NCBI GenBank assembly: GCA_013180625.2
Contig: SNVD02004463.1
Coordinates: forward strand, 1 to 64,000
Direction of reading: 5' to 3'
DNA: 64,000 nucleotides
From: Boswellia sacra
Lineage: Eukaryota > Streptophyta > Magnoliopsida > Sapindales > Burseraceae
The position numbers and the translations under genes are program-made. This document shows positions 10,652 to 21,682 of the stretch, piece after piece (the stretch's first letter is position 1; every line of letters begins with the position of its first letter). The notes beneath the pieces were generated by a model that did no database searches, was not told the origin of the DNA, and saw only the letters and a program-made list of their open reading frames with translations.

Positions 10652-11287
10652 ATGTTACCAGGGCCACCCCCCTCTACCTTTTCCCAAGCAGATTTGCAAA
10701 TCAAAAAGGAGGAACAGAACAAAAGAAAATCCTGGAAACTTTTCCGCAAGATCGAGGATAAACAGTACCACTTCAAAAAAAAGGTGTATGCTATCAAGCA
10801 AGTGCCTCGTTATGCAAAATTTCTCAAAGAGTTAGGCACCAACAAGAGGAAGTTGAAAGGAAATGAGAAGGTAAGTGTGGGGGAAAATGTTTCAGCTGTA
10901 TTGCAAAGAAAAATTCCTCCGAAATGCAAAGATCCAGGTACGTTCACCATTCCATGCACTATTGGTAATACCAAGTTTGAAAGAGCTATGTTAGATTTAG
11001 GAGCATCTATTAATGTCATGCCTTATTCTATTTATGCTTCTTTAAATCTTGGACCTTTTGCGAAAACTGGTATTACCATTCAGTTTGCTGATCATTTTAA
11101 TGCATATCGCAAAAGAGTTGTGGAAGATGTGCTTTTGCAGGTGAATCAATTGGTTTTTCCAGCAGACTTCTATGTCCTTAAAATAGAGGATGAGACATCT
11201 CCTAATCCAACACCGATTCTTTTAGGGAGCCATTCTCAAAAACTGCTAGAATCAAGATCGATGTTCATGATGGCACTCTCACCATAG
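10652..11287 (+). pseudogene. pol: pol protease region
   Basis: This is a retropepsin-type aspartic protease that would cut the polyprotein. The active-site segment LDLGASINVMPYSIYASLNL is visible in the middle of the open stretch (about residue 114 on). The second conserved block reads IQFADHF and PILLGS..., after which the frame is lost at 11287. Sequence continues in other frames to about 11600 with stops. Confidence 0.75.
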
Positions 11288-11606
11288 AGTTTGATGGCAA
11301 GGTTATCCGTTTCAATATTTTTGAGGCAATGAGGTACCCTAGTAACTTACATTCTGTTTTTTGCAGTTGACGTTATTGATTCTTTGCCACAACAATGTTT
11401 TGAGTTAACTCGCAAGAATGGATTGGATGTAGCCATTAGTGAGCACATAGGGACAGAAAATTCCAAAGACCAGGAAATTGATACATGTGTCTAAAGAAGT
11501 GGAGGAAGTTGTGGCAAGCTTGGATGAGACTATAACTATCACCACAAACAGGTATGATGTTTCATACATTGAATTGCCTTTATCTAATTAGAAAATTCTT
11601 CCTTCT

Positions 11607-13252
11607 GTGATGAAAGCCCCTACCTTGGAGCTTAAGCCTCTTCCAGAACATTTGAAGTATGTATTCTTGGGTGAGAAGGATACTTGGCCAGTCATAATAG
11701 CCAAGGGCCTTACACCATTACAAGAAGAGAAACTCATTCGAGTGCTTCGAGATCACAAAACAGCCATTGGGTGGACAATTGCTGACATCAAAGGTATTAG
11801 CCCAGCCATATGCATGCATCGTATCTTATTAGAAGAAGGATCCAAGCCCACTCGAGAAGCACAGCAGAGGTTGAATCCTCCAATGATGGAAGTTGTCAAG
11901 AAAGAAATCCTGAAATTGTGAGATGTGGGTGTGATTTATCCAATTTCGGATAGCAAGTGGGTAAGTCCAGTCCAAGTCGTTCCAAAAAAATCTGGTGTTA
12001 CGGTGGTTAAGAATGACAATCAATAATTAGAGCTAGTTTCCTCACTCGTAGAGGATCCAAACCGGGTGGCGAGTTTGTATTGTGATTATCGAAAGGCTCA
12101 ATTCTGCAAGCTCGCAAGGATGCACTTCCTTTTTGGCATTCATATTGATCAAACAACTGGCTGGAGAGAGTTAGCAGGTCATGCTCATTATTGTTTTCTT
12201 GATGGCTATTCAGGATATAATACAATTACATTGCCCCTGAAGATCAAGAGAAAACTACATTTAGCATGCTGCATCTTGGTACATTTGCGTATCGAACGGC
12301 ATGCCTTCGGGAGTCTTTGCAATGCCCCTGCCTACTTTCCAAGGTGTATGGTAAGTATTTTCTCTTATTATGTTGAGAACATTATTGAGGTATTTATGGA
12401 TGACTTTAGTGTTTTTGGTGATTCTTTGATAAATGCCTTGACAACCTTACCCTTATACTTCAAAGATGTATAGAAACTAACCTTGTTCTGAATTGGGAGA
12501 AATGTCATTTTATGGTAGATCAGGGTATAGTTTTGGGACATGTTATTTCTGCTAAGGGTATAGAGGTTGAAAAATCCAAGATAGATCTTATATGTTCCTT
12601 ACCACCTCCCACAAGTGTGCGGGATATTCGGTCGTTTCTTGGTCATGCAGGTTTTTATCGTAGATTCATCAAAGATTTCTCGAAGATAGCATTGCCCCTA
12701 TGCAGATTATTACAGAATGATGTGGCCTTTGAATTTGATGAGAAATGCAAAGAGGCATTTGAGAAACTGAAGGAACTCTTGACTTCGGCTCCAGTAATCC
12801 AATCTCCGAATTGGAATCATCCATTCGAGATCTGTGTGATGCAGGTGATTATGGGCTCGGTGGGTGTCCTTTTGGGTCAAAGAAATTGGCAGAGTTCGCA
12901 ACATGCCATTTATTACGGGAATCTCGGAACTTTAGAATGATGGCTTCAAACTTGAATTATTCTATTCTACCACTGAGAAAGAGCTGCTAGCGGTTATTTT
13001 TGCTTTAGAAAAGTTTCGATCTTAGTTGATTGGTACTAAAGTAACCGTTTATTCTGATCATGCAGCTTTGAGGTACTTGCTCACAAAGAAAGATGCCAAA
13101 CCAAGGCTTATCAGGTGGATACTCCTTTTACAGGAATTTGACTTGGAGATCAAAGATAAGAAGGGAAGTGAAAACTTAGTTGCAGACCATCTCAGTCGCA
13201 TTGTCCATGACGAGGATGTACTGCCATTAAAGAAAGTTTTCCGGATGAACAA
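11607..13252 (+). pseudogene. pol: pol reverse transcriptase and RNase H, degenerate
   Basis: Recognisable RT pieces are the pre-RT segment LKPLPEHLKYVFLG (11607-11921), CFLDGYSGY, CNAPAYF and the catalytic block VFMDDFSVFGDS (12066-12473). The next piece has VISAKGIEVEKSKIDLICSLPPPTSVRDIRSFLGHAGFYRRFIKD from 12533, written here as the usual RT thumb/connection region. RNase H follows with [27 protein letters not shown] and [13 protein letters not shown] to about 13200. Frames change at least five times, with many stops, so no functional enzyme remains. Confidence 0.8.
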
Positions 13253-14606
13253 TTGCTGTCTCTACATGTAGCAGCCCCTTGGTATGCGGATATTGTTAAT
13301 TACTTAGTTACCAAGAAGCTACCACATGACTTGACTCGAGCTCAAAGAGACAAGATCAAAAACATTGCCAAATATTACATATGGAATGATCCATACTTAT
13401 GGAAGCATTGTTCTGATCAAGTGATAAGAAGGTGTGTTTCTGAATCTGAATTTAATTCAATTTTGACCTTCTGTCATTCTTATGCATGTGGCTGTCACTT
13501 TGGACCAAAAAGAACAGCCCTGAAAGTTCTTGATTGTGGATTCTACTGGCCATCATTGTTCAAAGATGCATATCTATTTTGCAAAGCTTGTGACCGTTGT
13601 CAAAGGACAGGTAATTTAAGTACCAAAAATCAAATGCCACAAACCCCTATACTTGTTGTTGAGATTTTTGATGTGTGGGGTATTGATTTCATGGGTCCTT
13701 TTCCTTCATCTTTTGGTAATGTTTACATTATACTTGCTGTGGATTATGTTTCTAAATGGGTGGAAGCAAAAGCTACGAGAACTAATGATTCTAAAGTTGT
13801 TGTAGATTTTGTGAAATCTAACATTTTTGCGAGATTTGGAACACCAAGAGCCATGATTAGTGACAGAGGGACAAACTTCTGCAACAAATCATTTGAAGCC
13901 TTGCTCAAGAAATACAACATCACTCACAAGGTGTCTACCGCATATCATCCACAAACTAGTGGTCAAGTTGAAGTTTCAAATCGAGAAGTCTAAAGGCCAT
14001 TCTCTAAGAAGACAGGAATCCGAACCGAAAAAGATTGGAGCCTACGATTGAATGAGCACTTGGCATACTCGGACTGCTTGTGTGTGCAAGACCCCCTATT
14101 GCGTATGTCTCCGTATAGGTAGTCATGGTAAGGCCATGCCACCTTCAGTGGAGCTCGGAACATAAAGCAGGGTGGGCAGTAAGCTTTGTAACATGGAGAT
14201 GGATGCTTGGAGAAACAAAGGAAGCTTCAACTGCAAGGAATGGAAGAAATTAGAAATGATGCGTATAAGAATTCCAGGAATTCACAAGGAGAGAACTAAG
14301 GCATTTCATGATAAAATGATCTCCAGGAAGAATTTTGAAGTGGGACAGAAAGTTCTTTTATTTCATTCTCGCCTCAAGTTATTTCCAGGTAAATTACAAT
14401 CTCGATGGGTTGGACTTTTTGTTATTACTAATGTTTTTTCTCATGGTTCAATGGAAATCAAGAGCTTAAAAACGGACAAAGTATTCAAGGTGAATGGGCA
14501 TAGGTTGAAGCCTTACTATGAGAATTCAGTGATGCAGGACATCGATGAGGTACCTCTCTACGAGCCAACTTATCTTGATGGGCGAGGGCAGATAACATCA
14601 GGCTGA
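13253..14606 (+). pseudogene. pol: pol integrase
   Basis: Integrase inserts the DNA copy into the genome. The 13253-13993 frame is the best-preserved pol segment: an H-H-C-C zinc-binding region (HSYACGCHF ... CKACDRC), then the catalytic core with D in [10 protein letters not shown] in SDRGTNF and E in [10 protein letters not shown], all three present. A stop at 13991 and a scrambled stretch to 14170 break it. The C-terminal part resumes at 14172-14606 (FHDKMISRKNF, KVLLFHSRLKLFPGKLQSRW). Confidence 0.82.
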
Positions 14607-15037
14607 GGATGTTAAACCAAGCGCTTATTGGGAGGCAACCCAATGTTTTTGAAAAATAAATAAAAAGAAAAGAAGAAAAGAAGGTAATGATGATCAATTT
14701 TTGTGTCTCGAGGAGATTCCTCTCATATGCTTTATCGAACGTAATTGATCAGGTTTTATCTCTCTTTGCCATCTATCTCATTTGTTTCTTTGTTTATTTT
14801 TTACTTTTGTTTGCTATTGTGTTTTTATTTCTTTTATGTGTCTTTATTTTATTTTGTTTTCTTTTCGTTTCTTTGTTTAATTTGATTTTTTCGTGCTTTG
14901 AGCTCATTTGTGCAACAGCTCGAGGAAACATCTAAACGGAAGCTGAAGCCATTGCCCGAAGGTTTGAAACGTGCACATCTTGGAGAAGAACAGACTCAAT
15001 CGCATTATCGGTAATATCTCTCCTTTTCTTCTCTTCA
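14607..15037 (+). other. Linker between pol and the extra ORF with intron-like tract
   Basis: This parallels 1210-1666. A T-rich stretch from 14751 (ATCAG|GTTTTATC) to 14919 (GCAACAG|CTCG) has intron-like ends and composition. Downstream, TCTTCA precedes ATG GAT at 15038. No other coding signal is seen. Confidence 0.45.
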
Positions 15038-15592
15038 ATGGATGCCGATATCTTTCTGTCGAACTTTCGTAAATATTTTCCTTCACTTCCTCAAAATGCT
15101 GTGTTTAAAATTTATAAAGTACGGATGACTAGACTTTGGGCGTTGATGCTCCTAAATGTGCCTGCTGATATCCGATGGCTTATCGAAGCCAAGGTAAGAT
15201 TGTCCGGTGAACTGGACATTAATCTCGCAAAATACATGCCTGGTCTAGGAAAGAGCTACTACGCCAAGAGGCGAAGATCGAAATGGTTACAAGTATGTTA
15301 TAAATGTGCTAGATGGAATTGTAACCAGACTTGTCGTTCATTAGGATTTGTGTCCAGGAATAGAGAAGAGAAACTCTCATTTATTAAGAATGGTCTGAGT
15401 AATGAGTCGCTGGATAATGTTTTATTAACTCTTGAGTCACATTCTTGTGGACTTGTTCAGCGTGAATTGCTTAATCTATGGACATAATTTCATGATGAAT
15501 TGCAGTGTTATAGTCTAGGGAATCTGACTAAAAACGACCCTGTTTGCCAGTTTATAAGAAAAATGGATGGGAAGCAAATCCCCGACTCATAG
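15038..15592 (+). pseudogene. Extra ORF 1: unknown protein with C-x2-C-x4-C-x3-C cluster, one premature stop
   Basis: I do not recognise this protein. The frame from ATG 15038 runs 149 codons to a TAA at 15485-15487, then continues open to TAG 15590-15592, for about 184 codons. The TAA sits where the copy at 1667 has CAA, so it is probably a later nonsense change. Visible features are an N-terminal FLSNFRKYFPSLPQ, a basic YAKRRRSKWLQ just before the cluster CYKCARWNCNQTC, and a tail LGFVSRNREEKLSFIKNGLS. The cluster could bind zinc. A homologue at 42816 in the other family shares the basic motif, the cluster and the tail. It occupies the place of the envelope-like ORF of related elements but shows no transmembrane helix. 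Confidence 0.65.
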
Positions 15593-15821
15593 AAGGCGTT
15601 TCAGCCGTTACTGGACGTAAAACCAGAGGAAGATGTGAGCCACAATCACAACTACTTGTATATTTGAAGGTGTGTTGTTGTTGTCGAATTTTATTTCTTT
15701 CTTGTTTCGTTTGATCTGATTATCAATATTGTTTTTTTGTTGTTGTTGTTTGTTGATTTTGTTTGTTTTAATTTCAAGTTTTCTTTTTGACAAACCATAT
15801 GACTACCCCATGACATAAGCA

Positions 15822-16030
15822 CACGTGGGAGACAAGGTGGAGGTTTTGTCAACCTCCGTCGAAAGTATATCTCTATTTTTCATGCTTCACGTGGGAGACA
15901 AGTGTGGCGGTTTTGTCAAACCCCACCGAAAGTATATTTCCATTTTTCATGCTTCACGTGGGAGACAAGTGTGTAGGTTTTGTCAAACCCTGCCGAAAGC
16001 ATATCTCATTTTTTCAAATCTTGGGGCGAT
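15822..16030 (+). promoter_or_regulatory. Three tandem G-box/stem-loop units
   Basis: CACGTG occurs at 15822-15827, 15888-15893 and 15955-15960, spaced 66 and 67 bp, each followed by GGAGACAAG and an inverted repeat. In unit 1 GGAGGTT (15839-15845) pairs with AACCTCC (15851-15857). The matching unit at 2465-2483 has GGGGGTT/AACCCCC, so one base pair changed on both sides. The array has one more unit than the copy at 2447. Confidence 0.5.
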
Positions 16031-16099
16031 AAATCTGCATCGAGCAACCCCCACCGAAAGTATGTCCCCATGTGTCAAAATTTGAGAGTTTTATGGGTG

Positions 16100-16107
16100 T
16101 ATATATA
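16100..16107 (+). promoter_or_regulatory. TATA box upstream of LOG-like gene
   Basis: TATATATA lies 97-104 bp before the ATG at 16204, at the same spacing as in the copy at 2658. Confidence 0.45.
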
Positions 16108-16203
16108 CATTCTGCATATTTTCATATGTCATTCCATAACCTGTCTTGCATTGAAAAGCATAATATCTAACGTATCATACACAAGATTAGAGCACTTGTA
16201 GAA

Positions 16204-16856
16204 ATGGAGAAAACACCAATTCGGCGATTCCGCAATATATGCGTATTTTGCGGATCGCAATTTGGTAAAGATGGAGAGTTTACAACAGTAGCTCTTGATC
16301 TTGGTAGGACATTAGCTGTGAGGGGTATTCATTTGATTTATGGAGGGGGTAGTCTTGGGTTAATGGGGTGTGTGTCGACAGCTGCATCCCTAGGAGGGAG
16401 CAAAGTTCTCGGCATTATCCCTAAACCATTAGATGTACGAGATATCGTAGGCAACACAATCGGGGAAGAGTTACAGGTCTCTAGCATGCATGAGCGTATT
16501 TCACATATGGTTGTTAAGTCCGATACATTTATAGCTTTGCCTGGTGGTTATGGTACATTAGAGGAGATATTTCAAATCACCTATTGGGCACAGCTAAACA
16601 TCCATCGGAAATCCATTGGTTTGTTAAATGTCAATAATTTTTTTGATGGTTTGTTGTCCTTTCTTGATCAAGCTGTAGAAAAAAAAACTTCATCTCACCG
16701 TTGGCGAGGCAAATCCTGGTTACAGCTTCAACTGCAAGGGAGTTAATTGATAAACTCTAAGAATTCGTCTATTCGCCTGATCCAACAACGGCTCGGATAG
16801 ATTGGTTTGGAGAAGGCAATAAAAGGCGTAGACTGGATTTAACGCTCCATCTGTAA
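16204..16856 (+). pseudogene. LOG-like cytokinin-activating enzyme, frameshifted near residue 160
   Basis: This is the same family as 2763-3413, here with the ATG present (MEKTPIRRFRNICVFCGSQF). The open frame runs 180 codons to 16746 and includes YGGGSLGLMG, MHERISHMVVKSDTFIALPG and PGGYGTLEE. At 16679-16687 the run of A is nine bases instead of seven, which shifts the frame and replaces the last third of the C-terminal half. In the original frame a CAA has also become TAA near 16758. The original end would be TAA 16854-16856. The core including the PGGxGTxxE signature is intact; the missing part covers the C-terminal helices, so activity is doubtful. Confidence 0.8.
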
Positions 16857-18475
16857 TCTCTATCTATTGTTTGCTTCGTTTTTGTTTACTTTCTTTTTAG
16901 TGTGTTTATTTGAGATTTTTCATGTCATTTCTTTTGAGTTTTTTTTTCAGGTTATTTTTTTCACACCAGGTAATATTTTCTAATCTTGGCTTTTAGAGTG
17001 GTGGCTTAAAAAGTTCAAGTTCTCTTGAAACGCATTCTGGATTTCTTTAATCCATAATGGCTGAATAAGGAGGCTAACTTCTAAACTTTTTAGACCCATT
17101 CTAACTGACTTGTTTTTGTTTGCTGGCTTGTTGGACTTTGTTATTTTATGAGTAAGTTTAGTTTTGTGTAATTTAGAGTTGTTGTGTGCTTTTGTCTTTA
17201 TCCCTAATAACTCTTGAAAAATGATAAATGATGCATGGATCTGTGTGCTTGAAATGTTTATTGGTTTTCGCTTTGCTTTTGATTCCTTGCGCAACATTGA
17301 GCACTGAGCTATTATCATTGAGTTATTTGTTCACTTAGAGAAAGTTTATGTAATTTAAATGTTTCTTCAGATTTCAATGAATTCTAGAACTTGTTTGATG
17401 GTCATCTTTAGACCGTTTGAGCCTTAATAGCCAACCTTGATAGAAATTGATCCCTAGTTACCCCTTTGAGCCTCTATAAGCCTTTTTCTTTGTTAACTCA
17501 CTAAAAGATTTCCTAACCTAAAATGAATTTGTTCCAAACAGTTTATCCCTTACCTATGAGCATGTAGATCATTCATAATTAAATTTTGAGCTATGTTATG
17601 GTTTTGAAAGTTAGAGGAGGTTGGGATGTGTCATGAGCAATGCAAGTGAGTTCTATTGTGTTTGTAAAAAAAGAAAAAAGAAAAAAAAGTCAATCTGTAC
17701 TTATCGTCCACGTACTTACACATTGAGGACAATGTGTTGTTTAAGTGTGGGGGAGGGGAAGTGTAATAAAAAAAAAGAACAAAAGAAGAAAAAAAAGAAA
17801 AAAAAAGAACAAAAGAAGAAGAATAAGAGATCTATACCCTTAATGTTCTTAAAAAGAATGAAACAACAACGTGTGGGGGTGTAGTTTTCTTTTGTTTTCT
17901 GCAAAAAAAAAAAAAAAAGATTGAGTGTTCTAAATAAGTTTGGGGGAGTAAATTGGTGAATTGAAATAAAATTGTGTTATAGGGTTGAGCTCTACATAGT
18001 CTTGAATGATTTATGTGTTTGTGGGTGATTTGAGCCAAATTATTATCCTTTATCATACCTTCACCCAAGCCAAACGTTACAAGCTTAATAAAGCCCTACT
18101 TGATCCTTAGTGTTGTGCTTGTCTACATTAGTGGAGAGTGACTTGAAAAGCAAGCATATGGAGTTCATTTATACGCACATCTTCACTATTAAATATGATT
18201 CATTTTTATGCATAAACTCATCCGGGTTACAAATTATTAGGTGAGAATGGCTCTGCACACACACACTAGAGGAATTGAAGTAGAGCGAAACTAATCTTTG
18301 TAATGAGATTCTTGATCAAGTGCATTATTTTGAAGTTTTCTTTGGGTTATACTTAAGTATAATCTTTGAGGCCTATTTGCAAGCTAAAACATGTGTGTTT
18401 TAATTTTTTTCTTTGAATATGTTTCGATTTAGTTTTGTTTCATATCGTCGTAGTTGCTCGAGGACTAGCAATGTT
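16857..18475 (+). other. 3' untranslated region of the family A element
   Basis: No gene is visible. The region holds poly-A/G runs (17660-17690, 17767-17830, 17900-17918), several strings like AAGTGTGGGGGAG (17745) and GTTTGGGGGAG (17938), and TTGCTCGAGGACTAGCA just before the polypurine tract. Confidence 0.6.
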
Positions 18476-18491
18476 TAAGTGTTGGGGAATT
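18476..18491 (+). other. Polypurine tract
   Basis: AAGTGTTGGGGAATT lies immediately before the LTR start TGATAGG at 18492, the expected place for plus-strand priming. Confidence 0.6.
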
Positions 18492-18593
18492 TGATAGGTG
18501 TCTATTTATGTATCATTTTCATATCAATTCATCTATGTTTCTTTGCTATAATCCTTGGTATTTTTATGTTTTTGTGTGGTTTTGATGTTTGTC
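18492..18593 (+). repeat. Truncated 3' LTR of family A
   Basis: TGATAGGTGTCTATTTATG starts a copy of the family A LTR that is lost after GTTTTGATGTTTGT, about 100 bp in. From there the sequence belongs to another LTR family. Confidence 0.85.
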
Positions 18594-19689
18594 TGAAATC
18601 GGCGGACAAATTTGGTGCACATGATGATCCAAATTGTCAACAAGATATTTTATAATTATCCCTTTGTAATTTGACAAGTTTGCCCCTGAATGTATCTATA
18701 AATAGAGTTGCCTTGTGATCCATTCGAGCATCTTGGTTTTGGTTCGGATCTCTTATTATTGTGTTTTTCTCTCTTGTGTTTTGTTCTTTTAATGTTGTTA
18801 ATAAATTCTCTTTTTCTTGCAATTTGTTTTCTTTCTTTCATAATGTTTTGCTAAGGTGAAAGGGTGAAACCCTTGATATGAGAATAAAGATTTTCTAACC
18901 CTCTGATATGTGCTTAATAATTATAATTTTTTGTTATTTATTTTATATGATTTATATTTATTTCCCTAATCAATCTTGACACTACTCGCAAAGTGGAGAT
19001 CTTGATCCATTGTAGACAATCCTTGGCACATCAAATGCTTGGATCCTTTCTAGATGTTGTATGGTTCTTCCTTACAAATACAAGTCTAGTTAGGAACCTT
19101 GATTTGTTGTAGACATATGTTGATTGGCACATTGGATGCTTGAACCCATTTACAAGAAGTGGTATAAATATTGGTAATGAAACAAATATAATTTGTATAA
19201 CTAAAATAGGCTTAAATGACATACCCTCCGATTGGAACCTCCTTGATGTGTGGACTCCAATTGAGTTATAATTGGATTATTAATCCTTATTTGAATTGTC
19301 AAGGATAGATCCCCGCAAGGATAGATCCCCTAATCTTAGCTTTCATTATTATTGTGTTAATTCCTCTTACTTGTATAATTTAAGTATTCTTGTTTTTTGT
19401 TTATGAACATGTTTTTTTATTTGCTGTGGTAGGTTTTACCGCCTACTTCCATGAATCGTTTTACAACCTTTTTTTTATTTTTCATTTTAATGGTCGGTGG
19501 TACCGCCTACCATCTTTACTTTTATTTGTTAATATCATATTTTTATTCATTTAAATTATTCATATCATATTTGTCTACTTTTCATTTGTAGCGCTAAATA
19601 CCCTTCCTCGTGGATTGACTCCGGTTTTACCGGGTTTATTACTTTGACACTCCTGTACTTGGGAGAAAATCCTATTTTTGGATGTGTCA
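18594..19689 (+). repeat. LTR fragment of family B (3' portion)
   Basis: This matches the latter two thirds of the LTRs at 25229-26778 and 45656-47208, from GGTGCACATGATGATCCAAA to the terminal GGATGTGTCA. Its first part is missing, and no element body follows. Confidence 0.85.
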
Positions 19690-20165
19690 TTGAGGGAAGG
19701 GATTTCTAGCTTGTTTGCCATATTGACAAGCCACACAATTAGCTAGCTTGTCTTCCAATAAAGGAACACCTTTCACCAAATTATGTCTCTGCATATATAG
19801 TAATCCATCATGGTGGAAATGCCGGAGCCTTGTATGCCATAATTCGACACTGTTTATAGTGCTGGAAAATGCTATTTGCTCCTCCTCCAATAGATTTAAA
19901 ATAAAGCTTTTTGCTTTCATTTTCACCTTGAATACATCTCTACCTTTCGCGTCTTTGATCAAGCACCATTTGTTTTCAAATATGACTTCAATGCCTTTTT
20001 CAATCAACTGCCCGACACTAAGCAGGTTCTAGTCAATATGAGGCACATATAGAACTCCAGTAATATGCTTCAAACCTGTTAAGCTTTCTATAGCCACAGT
20101 TCCTTTCCCTTTGACTGAAAGAAATTCACCATTTCCAATTTTTACTTTGGAAATGATTGTTTAAT
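19690..20165 (-). pseudogene. Ty1/copia pol fragment (GAG-pre-integrase region)
   Basis: On the minus strand the translation gives a copia-type segment: NLLSVGQL near 20020, then LWHTRLRHFHHDGLLYMQRH and CVACQYGKQ, the H-x...-C-x2-C pre-integrase zinc region. One in-frame TAG interrupts it near 20030. It ends exactly where the family B LTR fragment ends, so the LTR junction cut the copia element. The rest of the element is absent. Confidence 0.75.
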
Positions 20166-21278
20166 CGAGCTCTTTGAAATCCTAGCTTAATGTTATTTAT
20201 ATTATTATTATAATAATAAATGTATTATCTATCACGTTTATTTGCTTGTGATTGGAATCAAATTCATCAACTTCTTTTTTGTATACACGACCATGAAAAG
20301 TTCTAAATTGTAGTTGAGGGTAGAGTCCAACTTCTAGTTATTATATATACAATCGAGGCTCCACCTAGATTGGGTTGAATGGATGTTTGTTGTGTGCTTT
20401 TGAGACTAAAAGAAAATAAATAAATCTAGAATTGAACATGAAAAAATAAACATGATTAAAGTTAGGTTTTTTGTGAGTTGAGCAGTTGTATGTGATTTAG
20501 ATTGAGTTGAAAATGTTATTTAGGCAGGGAGCTGATTTTGTAGTTTGATTCGTATAAATTTGTTTGCAATTATAGAATTTATCTAATTTATCTTATTCAT
20601 GTTGTCAAATTGAAATAAAGTTGTAATGATATTTGCTACAACCTTATTATATAAAAAAGTATTTAATATATGCTTTGATTGTGCAAGTTTTGAGTAGTGT
20701 TGTGTAATGGTTGCATGCAAAACAATGTGTTTATTAAAATGGCTAAGTTAATCCTTTTCAATAGAATTGTAGACCCTTGAGTACTCATACTACTAAGGGC
20801 TTGGAAAGTGACTTAACAAAGGAAACATAAACTTTGTCAGTTTTTAAGAATAAAGGAAAAGTAAACTGATAAGTCAACCGGCCCATTTGGTTCTTCCATT
20901 AGAATTTGTTGTTGGAGCTTGTTGCTTATGTGGATCCTTGGTTCCTTAGTTCTTTTATGAGACTTGTGGGTATATATTCTTCTTCTTCTTCTTCTTGTAT
21001 ACTCTGTTTAGTAATTTTATTTTTATGATAAGAAACTATTAAATTTAAGTCTTCATTATTCCAAGCTCAAGATTTTCTTAAGAAGAGGTCTCCAAAGTAT
21101 GATTTCTACTTTTGATTATTTTGGTTATATGCTATTAAGACTCAAGTTAGAATATGATGTTTTGTTCTCATTGCAGATCTTAATGTAGCATCTTTTTTTC
21201 TTTTTTCTTGTTTGGTTAACATAATTGCAATATTATAAGTGTTTAGGACTGTTAAAATATTTCTTCTTTAATCTTAAG
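20166..21278. other. Non-coding AT-rich sequence
   Basis: I see no gene. A short TTC microsatellite lies near 20980-20995. Confidence 0.5.
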
Positions 21279-21682
21279 GCTTTCTCCTGGCTTAGATGAA
21301 TTGGTCAAGAACCTGAAGACTAATAATATCAATGTTTACGTCATCTTTAGAGGCTTCCACCAAATGATCAATGTAAGCTGTTTGTATTGGAAAGAATGCC
21401 TATGTTGACTCTATACCTTATTTCATTTAAAAAAGCACCATAAGTTTCACTTGTTCTACATTTAATCGTCTGCAAATTTTATGGCTTCTTGTATATGTGG
21501 CACAAAAATATAGTACATGAATTCCATCTTGATATGGAGCATAACTTATTGACTGTAGAGTTTTCATGTCTTTGAGCATCTACATAATTGGGGATTAAAC
21601 ACAGATTTTTTATTGAACATTTTCCTTTGCAGCCCGTTGCATCAATTTTGGGATTCCACTTGAATAATATTTTTATCTTGGG
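21279..21682 (+). pseudogene. Phosphoserine phosphatase gene fragment (two exons)
   Basis: Plant phosphoserine phosphatase catalyses the last step of the phosphorylated serine pathway in plastids. Exon 21279-21372 reads LSPGLDELVKNLKTNN, then NVYVIFRGFHQMIN, and ends at a GTAAGC donor. After an intron, the CAG at 21630-21632 opens an exon reading PVASILGFHLNNIF. These match the middle of the enzyme, and the exon boundary falls inside a conserved QMINPVASILG motif. The usual ISGGF loop reads IFRGF, so the conserved serine of HAD motif II is lost. Stops follow and no other exons are clear: a decayed fragment. Confidence 0.6.

Larger units (their letters stand above)
7566..18593 (+). mobile_element. 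Athila-like Ty3/gypsy retrotransposon, family A, 3' LTR truncated
   Basis: The order is LTR, primer-binding site, gag with zinc knuckle, aspartic protease, RT, RNase H, integrase, extra ORF, LOG-like gene, 3' UTR, polypurine tract and the first about 100 bp of the 3' LTR. RT and RNase H before integrase is the Ty3/gypsy order. The gag style and the primer-binding site resemble the Athila lineage. The coding region is broken by many frameshifts and stops, so the element is dead. It inserted into the inverted 3' UTR at 6555-7565; the far flank and target duplication are lost by the break at 18593. Confidence 0.85.

Noticed and set aside
17621..17884. Lysine-rich open frame in the 3' UTR (also 4640-4840)
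   Set aside because: It translates poly-A/G runs in untranslated sequence and is not preserved between copies.
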